DNA of 64,000 nt from Terebella lapidaria (taxonomy: Eukaryota > Annelida > Polychaeta > Terebellida > Terebellidae), in NCBI GenBank assembly GCA_949152475.1, contig OX424560.1, positions 7,874,001-7,938,000 on the forward strand. The letters are read 5' to 3'. The notes below the pieces were generated by a model. It did no database searches. It saw only the letters and a list, made by a program, of their open reading frames with translations, and was not told where the DNA came from. This document shows positions 1 to 13,900 of the stretch, piece after piece. How positions within the stretch are numbered: position 1 is the first letter of the stretch; each line of letters begins with the position of its first letter. Made by a program: the position numbers and the translations under genes.

Positions 1-2316
1 AGAAATAAAAACAACGAGTATTGAAGTATGGAAATTGGTCGCATGAAAGATTATGTTGCTAACGCAAGCAGTATTTGATGAGGTTTATGATCTTTGTTGT
101 TTGTTGTTCTTTGTTTGTTACACTGAATAGTATCAGAGTTGACAAGGCTACACATGGCACAGGAGAAAAAACCTCATCAAATGCCCTATTTTGGACAGTA
201 GCAGTAATCCACATTTCAAACGGCTGAAGAGTAATGGGGCTTACAGTTGAGAGTTGACATGGGCAGTTCTTTGGTGGTCCTGATATGAATATCATTGTAT
301 TATAATGTTGAATATATTTCAATGTGTGTCAAGTTAGCAGCATGCTTATATTTCCTGTCTGTCCTGTATATCTCAGCAATACTATAGTTAGAACTTACTG
401 TATTTTGGTATTTTCACAAATACAAGGATATGTCTATACAATTACAGTGATTATGTCCATATGTATGTGCCTATTGAGTTTGCAATATTGTGGCTTGTTG
501 TTGCATTATGTATGGTGTGTTACTCATACCAGCTAGTTCTTACCTTACTGAACGAAATATTTTTCCGATCTTCTGAGATACGCGTTGGGATAAAGCAGCA
601 CACATTCTCACCTGTTTTGCTCAACATCTCTCGCTATTTAACGTTCATGGCCATTTAGATGAGTTATGATTAAAGCCAGTAATCTGAACATATTTGCGCC
701 CAATAGATTACCGATGTGTTGACGGATTTGTCAAAGGTTTTCATGAGATACTATGAAGTGGGGAAGTTCATTTGTTATGATGATAAGAACATGAACGAAT
801 TCATGTCTTGACTTGTCTATCTCAAGTACAAAATCTCACAAACAAGTCAGGGCAGTATTCTGTAATAATATTGTATTGTGTAGGAAGTCCATCAGCACTG
901 GATCTATATCTGTTCAGTCAAATAACTCACCACATAATCATACATGTATGGTAAATCCCCTATGGTAAATGTCATGTACAATACAATTGAAAACTACTAT
1001 CTCCAAGGTACCACTGACTACTCGTATGTATGTAATTCACACAACACATTTGTCTCATGAATGCGAATTCGGAGGGTCAACAGATATTTTCTCGGAGCAC
1101 CACACCCCTTCTGGGTGTGGCAGGGTGGATAATTGTATCAAGCAGCGATGCGGCTCAATGATTGAATGTATAAATTGATTTGCAGTGGTCATCATTGATG
1201 TCCTATGCTCAACTGGCAATATGAATAACACGGATTTGGCACATTCGTTATTACTAGTTTTATCTCTCAGCAGGCATGCTCCTCATTCACCCCTCAATTA
1301 CGCCAAAACAAAACTCCATACGCCATATTATTCTAACTGCCCTCCTGTCCAATTCGTACTGAAGGGGTGTTTTCAGCCCCAAATAGACACAATGCCAGCT
1401 TGCAAAATCACACATATATGAACCATTGCACCGGCATACTGGATACGTGTCTAGCCTATGTACTAGTAACTTACATGGTTGGTCATCTGGAGTGCATCCC
1501 CTCCTATAATTGAGTGAAGATCAAAATCAGATATTCAGTATATATGGCGAGTATCTAATATCCTCATAAAATTGTTCGCATTGAGTTAATTATCACATTA
1601 TCCTATAATACTTACGGCTGTTGTCCGAATTAGCCTGTACTGTCCACAAAAGTGGTCTAAACTTCATTCATTCATTAACTCATTCATTCATTCCAATGTC
1701 ATTTGATATTGTTCAGAAACATAAAAAAATGAATAATCATAATTGTTGAGTATAGTTTCTGTTAGATGAGACATTCAAAATATTGGGCTTTTTAACAAAT
1801 ACTGAGTAAGTCATATTCAACAACAATATACATGTTGGAATGCATATATGTGCATTTATAGTACATTTTTATCTGTGCATTTTGTGCAATGTATCTTTAC
1901 ATTGTGCAAAATGCAAAAACAAGGCGAAAACGATATAACTTGATAGCCAATGTAGTGCATATCTTTCAAGCAATTTTATTAAGATTTTTTTCTTTGTAAG
2001 CCATATATTTCGTATGCACATAATACTGGGTAATACTGAAGTAGTAGCCGGAACCTTTGTTCTGCGAACATAATTGGTACACCATTTGTACTCGTTAGCT
2101 TCCCTACAACCACAGGAAGATAATGAAGCAAGACTATTGGTTTTACTATGTGACATAACATCTAATAACTCCTGGTCCTTGGGATCGAATATGGTCATGT
2201 TGGGGCTGACACAGTGAGACAGGAAAAGTTTGTTTTTGTTAATTTAAAGAAGTTGCATTGACCACAATCATTGATTCAAAGGCAATGTCTTGCAATAGCG
2301 CTTGTTTGTTCTCAAA

Positions 2317-2405
2317 TTTCAAATGTATATTTTCAAATATAACGAAAGACATTCAACAATCAAACTTTCAAATGTATATTTTCAAATATAACGAAAGACA
2401 TTCAA
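2317..2405. repeat. Two-unit 49-bp tandem repeat
   Basis: A 40-bp core beginning tttcaaatgtatattttcaa occurs twice, at 2317 and 2366, with a 9-bp joiner. The same pair recurs in copy 2 near 10221-10309, so it predates the 7.9 kb duplication. Confidence 0.85.
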
Positions 2406-3031
2406 TTTTTATTCGAGTACTCATTTAGTATGTAGGTTAATTCATCTAATATAACCCATAATATGAATAATGAACATGTGCTTTCCCTCCTGTCAACCAA
2501 TTAATCTTTAATAACTCATTAATTCACACTCATGTCACAAATGTGTAAACAAAGAACCATATTGATCGCCATGTGAGTTTATGCTTCCCTGTATCGAGTC
2601 GAAACTGAACTGCTTATCATTCATGGCATCAACCTGGTTGATACGCTCCAATGCCCAGTTAGAGAATCAAGCACTTCATGATAATTGATACGTTTCTTAT
2701 ATTAAGAAGTCACAGATCACGAAGGGTCTTGAATTTACGAGACACCTGTATATTACGACATTTCTATCTTGATGTAATGAGAAATATACTTACCTATCCC
2801 GATATTACAGTATTTTTATCTCAATATAATGAGAAGATATCTTGATATTACGTAATACTTATTTCAATATGATGGGAAGAAATCATGACATCATGAGACA
2901 CTTATATCGATGAGATCTGAGATCTGAAATCTGAATATTAGGAGATGCTTATTTCGATAAACCGAGAAAAGCAGCCCTCATAAACATGTATTTTGTGCAA
3001 CCCACTCTACAGCTTATAAAATTGTCCACAT

Positions 3032-6000
3032 CAGAAAACAAACATCAGGCACCCTTCATCTGGTAACTTAGAACATCGTTTCAAGGACTCGAGTAGACTT
3101 GTTAACCCTTCAACTTAATTTAGGCTGACAGTGGAAGAGTTAGATAGATAATGAAATAACACCGGGTTCACAATGTTGGCAAAATAGGTAATGAGTTTTA
3201 GTCCACAGGGTCACATCTGACAACTTGTGTCATTTCTTCGTTAATTTAAGGACGGTACACCGGGGAGACAACTGTTGATTCAAAGGCTGTGTCATGTGAT
3301 TTTTCATTTAAAACAGGTCAAGTATCTTAGTAAAAATAGTCGTACTACAGAACTGTCTCAATGAATTCATGGATTTGTGAGCGAGCAATTTTTGGGTTGA
3401 AAGCCACAACATTACTTTTTCATGTAATCAGAAAAAAACATTCACCATGATATTTATTATTGAATTCATGGATTTGTGAGCGAGCAATTTTTTAATTGAA
3501 AGCCAAAACATTACTTTTTCATGTAATCAGAAGACAACATTCACCATGATATTTATTAGTTTTGTAATTTGTAATTCATAATGCACTTCGTTATCATGCT
3601 AAGAGTCCAAAGCATCAAGAGGTAGTAGGCATATCATACTGTATTTATGTCATTTAAATATCAAAACGTAACTCGGGATATTATCAGGGCTAGGTATGAA
3701 AATTGGGATATGAATGTTTACTATGGGTGGTGGACATATGTCACTTGATGTATGCATGGGAATTTGATTTTTCCTTTTTTTTGTGATGACAGACTTGTGA
3801 GGTTAATCAGTGATTAACCCAAACTTGTTTTCCTTTGATGTTGCAAAATAGATGTTATGATACAACGTATTCTAGAATGTAATATTTTTTGTTAGTGTGG
3901 GGGAGATTCTGTCTTTATCTTTATATCACAATCTGGATAACTTTGAAGTGCCGATGAATGCAAGGAAATACTTATGAACCAAAGTACCTCATCTGTTTGC
4001 CATTGTCAGTTTTATACTGATAGTATGTGATATGTTAGAATTTGTACACATTATTTATGACATTGCCGTCCAGGGCAAATTATTATGAGACGAATGAATC
4101 ATACATAAGTAGCATCTGGATGAAAGAAGCTGGTATTGACTCAAGATGATTCTGACGTGAATATGCAACATGCCACATATATTCAAAGATTTCAGTTCGT
4201 TCATAAATTCGGATTGCATTGGAATTTGTCCAATGAATGATAGTTAGGCATCTATGTTTACACCTATATAAGGGCAGTTTTTGTTATGTAGACGGATATT
4301 GCTCCCAGTATGCCAGCTTACCCCCAGCCTCTCCACCCCCGCCCACGAAAACGCCGAATTCTATAATTGCACAGATGTCAAGCTGTCAACAACTCACTTA
4401 ATGGCTGGAAACATTCTCATTATTATTAGTTGGGAATAATTACTTTCAAACCCAAGAGTACGAAGCTAATTACTGTTCGTACTGACACTAGATGGCTGTG
4501 GTATGAAGGGGATTGACGAATATGCATCGCAGTTAATTTCAATTCACTCAATGTAAAAGATGCAGACCATATCATGCTGTATCGTTGGAAAGGTTTAGTT
4601 CTTGTCATTTTTGCTGGTGAATTCAGAGCAAAGTTGTTAACAATTTTCACACTCACAATTTACGTTCCTGTCCTTATGTTGTAAATTGTAGTGAAAACAG
4701 CAGCAAAGAATTTTTTTCGGGGGATATAATTTGTTCATTTTTAGGCGCGTAGGCCTACTCTCTAAGTAGTTGCGATTTCGCCAGTGACATAAGGTAGAAC
4801 GTGACGGTCCATGGTCCTCAATGTTGTGTAAAATAGGTAATGAGTCTAGTCCTCAAGGTCACAACATAATTTGTTGCACAAAGAAGCCCATTTCTTTGTT
4901 AATTCGATAAATACACAGGAGGCAACTCTTGACATGAACCCATGTGTATGCATCCAGGTAACAGGGAAATAGTTTTGTAACAACCATATTATGATTAACA
5001 CGGGTAATATGTATAGTTTTATAAACTATATCTTCAATGACTATATCTTTTTTTCAGAAAACAAACATCAGGCACCCTTCATCTGGTAACTTAGAACATC
5101 GTTTCAAGGAGCGTACTCGAGTAGACTTGTTAAGCCTTCAACTTAATTTAGGCTGACAGTGGAAGAGTTAGATAGATAATGAAATAACACCGGGTTCACA
5201 ATGTTGGCAAAATAGGTAATGAGTTTTAGTCCACAGGGTCACATCTGACAACTTGTGTCATTTCTTCGTTAATTTAAGGACGGTACACCGGGGAGACAAC
5301 TGTTGATTCAAAGGCTGTGTCATGTGATTATTCATTCAAAACAGGTCAAGTATCTTAGTAAAAATAGTCGTACTACAGAACTGTCTCAATGAATTCATGG
5401 ATTTGTGAACGAGCAATTTTTGGGTTGAAAGCCACAACATTACTTTTTCACTAATCAGAAGACAACATTCACCATGATATTTATTAGTTTTGTAATTTGT
5501 AATTCATAATGCACTTCGTTATCAAGCTAAGAGTCCAAAGCATCAAGAGGTAGTAGGCATATCATACTGTATTTATGTCATATAAATATCAAAACGTAAC
5601 TCGGGATATAATCAGGGCTAGGTATGAAAATTGGGATATGAATGTTTACTATAGGTGGCGGACATATGTCACTTGATGTATGCATGGAATTTGTTTTCCT
5701 TTTTTTGTGATTTAGACTTGTGAGGTAGTATCAAGGATTGATTCAAACTCGTTTTCCTTTGATGTTGCAAAATAGATGTTATGATACAACGTATTCTAGA
5801 ATGTAATATTTTTTGTTAGTGTGGGGGTGATTCTGTCTCTACCCATATATCACAATCTCGATAACTTTGAAGTGCCGATGATTGCAAGGAAATAATTATG
5901 AACCAAAGTACCTCATCTGTTTGCCATTGTCAGTTTTATACTGAGAGTATGTGATATGTTAGAATTTGTACACATTATATATGACATTGTTGTCCAGGGC

Positions 6001-6890
6001 AAATTATTATGAGACATCTGGATGTAGCATCTGGATGAAATAAGCTGGTATTGACTCAAGATGATTCATTCTGAGATGAATATGCAACATGCCACATATA
6101 TTAAAAGTTTCCAGTTCGTTCATAAATTCTGATTGCATTGAAATTTGTCCAATGAATGCTATTTAGGCATCTATGTTGACACCTATATAAGGACAGTTTT
6201 TGTTATGTAGATGGTTATTGCTCCCAGTATGCCATCTTACCCCCAGCCTCTCCACCCCCGCCCACGAAAACCCCGAATTCTATAATTGCACAGATTTCAA
6301 GCTTTCGACAACTCACTTAATGGCTGGATACACTCTCATTATTATTAGTTGGGAATAATTACTTTCAAACCCAAGAGTACGAAGCTGATTACTGTTCGTA
6401 CTGACACCAAATGGCTGTGGTGTGGAGGGGATTGACGAATATGCATCGCAGTTATTGTCAATTCACTCAATGTAAAAAATGCAGACCATATCATGCTGTA
6501 TCATTGGAGAGGTTTACAATTTACGTTCCTGTCCTTGTGTTGTAAATTGTAGTGAAAACAGCAGCAAAGGGGATATAATTTGTTCATAATTTGGGCTACT
6601 CCTTGCGATTCCTCCAGGGACATAAGGTAAAACGTGATGGTCCAGGGTCCTCAATGTTGTGTAAAATAGGTAATGAGTCTAGTCCTCAAGGTCACAACAT
6701 AATTTGTTGCACCAAGAAGCCCATTTCTTTGTTAATTCGATAAATACACGAGAGGCATGTCTTGACATGAAACCATCCGTTTGTGTTTGCATCCAGGTAA
6801 CAGGAAAATAGTTTTGTAACAATTATATTATGATTAACACGGGGAATATCTATAGTATTTATAAACTATATCTTCACTTTTCAGATTCAA
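3032..6890. repeat. Internal ~2 kb tandem duplication (copy 1)
   Basis: The sequence beginning cagaaaacaaacatcaggca occurs at 3032 and again at 5055. The two subunits (3032-5054 and 5055-about 6890) run collinearly through shared landmarks, such as a C-rich block (cccccagcctctccaccccc) near 4321 and 6240. The first subunit also holds a ~100 bp duplication at 3361-3558 that the second lacks. No gene is seen. Confidence 0.9.
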
Positions 6891-7931
6891 CTTCTTCTGC
6901 TCATGGCTCGAATCTTTAATTTTAAGATCCAACAACTTCTGAACATTTGTGGAAACACAACTGTTTGCTCTTATGTGATGATGAGTTTGCAATGAATTAA
7001 ACATATTTCCATACACAACGAAATCTGAGCTTTTAAAATGGGGAAACCATATATGTATGTGGACAGTCACATTCTGAAATCAGATCACTGGTCGAATTAT
7101 CTCCATGGGATATTGTATATAAGATGCTAAACTTATTGAGGACTATTGTAGTGGGTTTGATGTGAAAGGGTTTATAACGTTTAATTTCATTGTGTCACAG
7201 AACAATCAAGTGTTGTTGCTTACGTCAAAATACATTTTTCAGCGGTTTCCGCGATTGTTAGAAATATACCAATTACGGATAATCTGACCTTGTCTTGACG
7301 GTAACGGAGCAGCCCAATGATATGTGGAAGTAGATAACTACATGCCATACATATAATAAGATTTAGAAATGTGTTTGTTTCTAGCTTCAATAAAAAAAAT
7401 TGGAAGTTTTGAATATTTATGGAAGTAAGAACTCAAAATTTATTCGCACTGAGAATTACATGTTTTCTCATTTCTGGTGATAAAAACCAGGCACTGATAT
7501 TGAGCGACATGACAAGGCACAAGATACATGTAAATATAGATTATGTAACTCACAAATTGAATTTTCCCAAGCACAAGATACATGTAATTAATAGATTATG
7601 TAACTCACAAATTGAATTTGAAAATGTATGTTTGTCTGTAGTTTGTTATGCTATTCACAAGGTGAGGTAATTCTACAATTCCGAATTTCTATATTTCACA
7701 TTTGAAGTGCCACCAAGGGAGTCTTACTGAACAGATCACCAGCACCCCAATCGTCAGTTGGGATGTGTTTGTCGTTAATATGTTCCTTGTCATAGCAGGT
7801 AGTGAGGCCTGGGGACAGATTTGTGGGAACAAATCATACATGACAGGTCTCAAAATAAAGTCAGTTAGTATCAATTTGAAGGACGATGATTTTTGTTTGA
7901 GACGAATATTTTAATATACGGATTCGTGAGC

Positions 7932-10900
7932 AGAAATAAAAACAACGAGTATTGGAGTATGGAAATTGGTCGCATGAAAGATTATGTTGCTAACGCAAGC
8001 AGTATTTGATGAGGTTTATGATCTTTATTGTTTGTTGTTCTTTGTTTGTTACACTGAATAGTATCAGAGTTGACAATGCTACACATGGCACAGGAGAAAA
8101 AACCTCATCAAATGCCCTATTTTGGACAGTAGCAGTAATCCACATTTCAAACGGAGTTGACAAGGGGCAGTTCTTTGGTGGTCCTGATATGAATATCATT
8201 GTATTATAATGTTGAATATATTTCAATGTGTGTCAAGTTAGCAGCATGCTTATATTTCCTGTCTGTCCTGTATATCTCAGCAATACTATAGTTAGAACTT
8301 ACTGTATTTTGGTATTTTCACAAATACAAGGATATGTCTATACAATTACAGTGATTATGTCCATATGTATGTGCCTATTGAGTTTGCAATATTGTGGCTT
8401 GTTGTTGCATTATGTATGGTGTGTTACTCATACCAGCTAGTTCTTACCTTACTGAACGAAATATTTTTCCGATCTTCTGAGATACGCGTTGGGATAAAGC
8501 AGCACACATTCTCACCTGTTTTGCTCAACATCTCTCGCTATTTAACGTTCATGGCCAATTAGATGAGTTATGATTAAAGCCAGTAATCTGAACATATTTG
8601 CGCCCAATAGATTACCGATGTGTTGACGGATTTGTCAAAGGTTTTATGAGATACTATGAAGTGGGGAAGTTCATTTGTTATGATGATAAGAACATGAACG
8701 AATTCATGTCTTGACTTGTCTATCGCAAGTACAAAATCTCACAAACAAGTCAGGGCAGTATTCTGTAATAATATTGTATTGTGTAGGAAGTCCATCAGCA
8801 CTGGATCTATATCTGTTCAGTCAAATAACTCACCACATAATCATACATGTATGGTAAATCCCCTATGGTAAATGTCATGTACAATACAATTGAAAACTAC
8901 TATCTCCAAGGTACCACTGACTACTCGTATGTATGTAATTCACACAACACATTTGTCTCATGAATGCGAATTCGGAGGGTCAACAGATATTTTCTCGGAG
9001 CACCACACCCCTTCTCGGTGTGGCAGGGTGGATTATTGTATCAAGCAGCGATGCGGCTCAATGATTGAATGTATAAATTGATTTGCAGTGGTCATCATTG
9101 ATGTCCTATGCTCAACTGGCAATATGAATAACACGGATTTGGCACATTCTTTATTACTAGTTTTATCTCTCAGCAGGCATGCTCCTCATTCACCCCTCAA
9201 TTACGCCAAAACAAAACTCCATACGCCATATTATTCTAACTCCCCTCCTGTCCAATTCGTACTGAAGGGGTGTTTTCAGCCCCAAATAGACACAATGCCA
9301 GCTTGCAAAATCACACATATATGAACCATTGCACCGGCATACTGGATACGTGTCTAGCCTATGTACTAGTAACTTACATGGTTGGTCATCTGGAGTGCAT
9401 CCCCTCCTATAATTGAGTGAAGATCAAAATCAGATATTCAGTATATATGGCGAGTATCTAATATCCTCATAAAATTGTTCGCATTGAGTTAATTATCACA
9501 TTATCCTATAATACTTACGGCTGTTGTCCGAATTAGCCTGTACTGTCCACAAAAGTGGTCTAAACTTCATTCATTCATTAACTCATTCATTCATTCCAAT
9601 GTCATTTGATATTGTTCAGAAACATAAAAAAAATGAATAATCATAATTGTTGAGTATAGTTTCTGTTAGATGAAACATTCAAAATATTGGGCTTTTTAAC
9701 AAATACTGAGTAAGTCATATTCAACAACAATATACATGTTGGAATGCATATATGTGCATTTATAGTACATTTTTATCTGTGCATTTTGTGCAATGTATCT
9801 TTACATTGTGCAAAATGCAAAAACAAGGCGAAAACGATATAACTTGATAGCCAATGTAGTGCATATCTTTCAAGCAATTTTATTAAGATTTTTTTCTTTG
9901 TAAGCCATATATTTCGTATGCACATAATACTGGGTAATACTGAAGTAGTAGCCGGAACCTTTGTTCTGCGAACATAATTGGTACACCATTTGTACTCGTT
10001 AGCTTCCCTACAACCACAGGAAGATAATGAAGCAAGACTATTGGTTTTACTATGTGACATAACATCTAATAACTCCTGGTCCTTGGGATCGAATATGGTC
10101 ATGTTGGGGCTGACACAGTGAGACAGGAAAAGTTTGTTTTTGTTAATTTAAAGAAGTTGCATTGACCACAATCATTGATTCAAAGGCAATGTCTTGCAAT
10201 AGCGCTTGTTTGTTCTCAAATTTCAAATGTATATTTTCAAATATAACGAAAGACATTCAACAATCAAACTTTCAAATGTATATTTTCAAATATAACGAAA
10301 GACATTCAATTTTTATTCGAGTACTCATTTAGTATGTAGGTTAATTCATCTAATATAACCCATAATATGAATAATGAACATGTGCTTTCCCTCCTGTCAA
10401 CCAATTAATCTTTAATAACTCATTAATTCACACTCATGTCACAAATGTGTAAACAAAGAACCATATTGATCGCCATGTGAGTTTATGCTTCCCTGTATCG
10501 AGTCGAAACTGAACTGCTTATCATTCATGGCATCAACCTGGTTGATACGCTCCAATGCCCAGTTAGAGAATCAAGCACTTCATGATAATTGATACGTTTC
10601 TTATATTAAGAAGTCACAGATCACGAAGGGTCTTGAATTTACGAGACACCTGTATATTACGACATTTCTATCTTGATGTAATGAGAAATATACTTACCTA
10701 TCCCGATATTACAGTATTTTTATCTCAATATAATGAGAAGATATCTTGATATTACGAGATACTTATTTCAATATGATGGGAAGAAATCATGACATCATGA
10801 GACACTTATATCGATGAGATCTGAGATCTGAAATCTGAATATTAGGAGATGCTTATTTCGATAAACCGAGAAAAGCAGCCCTCATAAACATGTATTTTGT

Positions 10901-13900
10901 GCAACCCACTCTACAGCTTATAACATTGTCCACATCAGAAAACAAACATCAGGCACCCTTCATCTGGTAACTTAGAACATCGTTTCAAGGAGCGTACTCG
11001 AGTAGACTTGTTAACCCTTCAACTTAATTTAGGCTGACAGTGGAAGAGTTAGATAGATAATGAAATAACACCGGGTTCACAATGTTGGCAAAATAGGTAA
11101 TGAGTTTTAGTCCACAGGGTCACATCTGACAACTTGTGTCATTTCTTCGTTAATTTAAGGACGGTACACCGGGGAGACAACTGTTGATTCAAAGGCTGTG
11201 TCATGTGATTATTCATTCAAAACAGGTCAAGTATCTTAGTAAAAATAGTCGTACTACAGAACTGTCTCAATGAATTCATGGATTTGTGAGCGAGCAATTT
11301 TTGGGTTGAAAGCCACAACATTACTTTTTCATGTAATCAGAAAAAAACATTCACCATGATATCTATTATTGAATTCATGGATTTGTGAGCGAGCAATTTT
11401 TTAATTGAAAGCCAAAACATTACTTTTTCATGTAATCAGAAGACAACATTCACCATGATATTTATTAGTTTTGTAATTTGTAATTCATAATGCACTTCGT
11501 TATCATGCTAAGAGTCCAAAGCATCAAGAGGTAGTAGGCATATCATACTGTATTTATGTCATTTAAATATCAAAACGTAACTCGGGATATTATCAGGGCT
11601 AGGTATGAAAATTGGGATATGAATGTTTACTATTGGTGGTGGACATATGTCACTTGATGTATGCATGGGAATTTGATTTTTCCTTTTTTTTGTGATGACA
11701 GACTTGTGAGGTTAATCAGTGATTAACCCAAACTTGTTTTCCTTTGATGTTGCAAAATAGATGTTATGATACAACGTATTCTAGAATGTAATATTTTTTG
11801 TTAGTGTGGGGGAGATTCTGTCTTTATCTTTATATCACAATCTGGATAACTTTGAAGTGCCGATGAATGCAAGGAAATACTTATGAACCAAAGTACCTCA
11901 TCTGTTTGCCATTGTCAGTTTTATACTGATAGTATGTGATATGTTAGAATTTGTACACATTATTTATGACATTGCCGTCCAGGGCAAATTATTATGAGAC
12001 GAATGAATCACACATAAGTAGCATCTGGATGAAAGAAGCTGGTATTGACTCAAGATGATTCTGACGTGAATATGCAACATGCCACATATATTCAAAGATT
12101 TCAGTTCGTTCATAAATTCGGATTGCATTGGAATTTGTCCAATGAATGATAGTTAGGCATCTATGTTTACACCTATATAAGGGCAGTTTTTGTTATGTAG
12201 ACGGATATTGCTCCCAGTATGCCAGCTTACCCCCAGCCTCTCCACCCCCGCCCACGAAAACGCCGAATTCTATAATTGCACAGATGTCAAGCTGTCAACA
12301 ACTCACTTAATGGCTGTGGTATGAAGGGGATTGACGAATATGCATCGCAGTTAATTTCAATTCACTCAATGTAAAAGATGCAGACCATATCATGCTGTAT
12401 CGTTGGAAAGGTTTAGTTCTTGTCATTTTTGCTGGTGAATTCAGAGCAAAGTTGTTAACAATTTTCACACTCACAATTTACGTTCCTGTCCTTATGTTGT
12501 AAATTGTAGTGAAAACAGCAGCAAAGAATTTTTTTCGGGGGATATAATTTGTTCATTTTTAGGCGCGTAGGCCTACTCTCTAAGTAGTTGCGATTTCGCC
12601 AGTGACATAAGGTAGAACGTGACGGTCCATGGTCCTCAATGTTGTGTAAAATAGGTAATGAGTCTAGTCCTCAAGGTCACAACATAATTTGTTGCACAAA
12701 GAAGCCCATTTCTTTGTTAATTCGATAAATACACAGGAGGCAACTCTTGACATGAACCCATGTGTATGCATCCAGGTAACAGGGAAATAGTTTTGTAACA
12801 ACCATATTATGATTAACACGGGTAATATGTATAGTTTTATAAACTATATCTTCAATGACTATATCTTTTTTTTCAGAAAACAAACATCAGGCACCCTTCA
12901 TCTGGTAACTTAGAACATCGTTTCAAGGAGCGTACTCGAGTAGACTTGTTAAGCCTTCAACTTAATTTAGGCTGACAGTGGAAGAGTTAGATAGATAATG
13001 AAATAACACCGGGTTCACAATGTTGGCAAAATAGGTAATGAGTTTTAGTCCACAGGGTCACATCTGACAACTTGTGTCATTTCTTCGTTAATTTAAGGAC
13101 GGTACACCGGGGAGACAACTGTTGATTCAAAGGCTGTGTCATGTGATTATTCATTCAAAACAGGTCAAGTATCTTAGTAAAAATAGTCGTACTACAGAAC
13201 TGTCTCAATGAATTCATGGATTTGTGAGCGAGCAATTTTTGGGTTGAAAGCCACAACATTACTTTTTCATGTAATCAGAAGACAACATTCACCATGATAT
13301 TTATTAGTTTTGTAATTTGTAATTCATAATGCACTTCGTTATCAAGCTAAGAGTCCAAAGCATCAAGAGGTAGTAGGCATATCATACTGTATTTATGTCA
13401 TATAAATATCAAAACGTAACTCGGGATATAATCAGGGCTAGGTATGAAAATTGGGATATGAATGTTTACTATTGGTGGCGGACATATGTCAATTGATGTA
13501 TGCATGGAATTTGTTTTCCTTTTTTGTGATTATAGACTTGTGAGGTAGTATCAAGGATTAATTCAAACTCGTTTTCCTTTGATGTTGCAAAATAGATGTT
13601 ATGATACAACGTATTGTAGAATGTAATTTTTTTGTTGGTGTGGGGTGATTCTGTCTCTACTCATATATCACAATCTGGATAACTTTGAAGTGCCGATGAA
13701 TGCAAGGGAATATTTATGAACCAAAGTACCTCACGTGTTTGCAATTGTCAGTTTTATATTGAGAGTATGTGATATGTTAGAAGTTGTACACATTATATAT
13801 GACATTGTTGTCCAGGGCAAATTATTATGAGACGGACGAATCATACATAAGTAGCATCTGGATGAGATAAGCTGGCATTGACTCAAAGATGATTCATTCT

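Larger units (their letters stand above)
1..7931. repeat. Copy 1 of a ~7.9 kb tandem duplication
   Basis: This block is repeated almost base for base from 7932 onward; the first bases of the window (agaaataaaaacaacgagta) recur at 7932. By eye only a few differences per several hundred bases separate the copies over roughly the first 5.4 kb. About 30 bp near 225-255 is missing from copy 2, and about 95 bp near 4406-4500 is also missing there. Past about 5.6 kb the match weakens. All ORFs inside are short, lack recognisable domains, and are shared by both copies only because the DNA is duplicated. No gene is called here. Confidence 0.95.

Noticed and set aside
324..2198. Pairs of identical small ORFs at 0.3-2.2 kb and 8.2-10.1 kb
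   Set aside because: They are identical because the DNA is duplicated. The diverged third copy does not preserve the frames, so there is no sign of protein selection.
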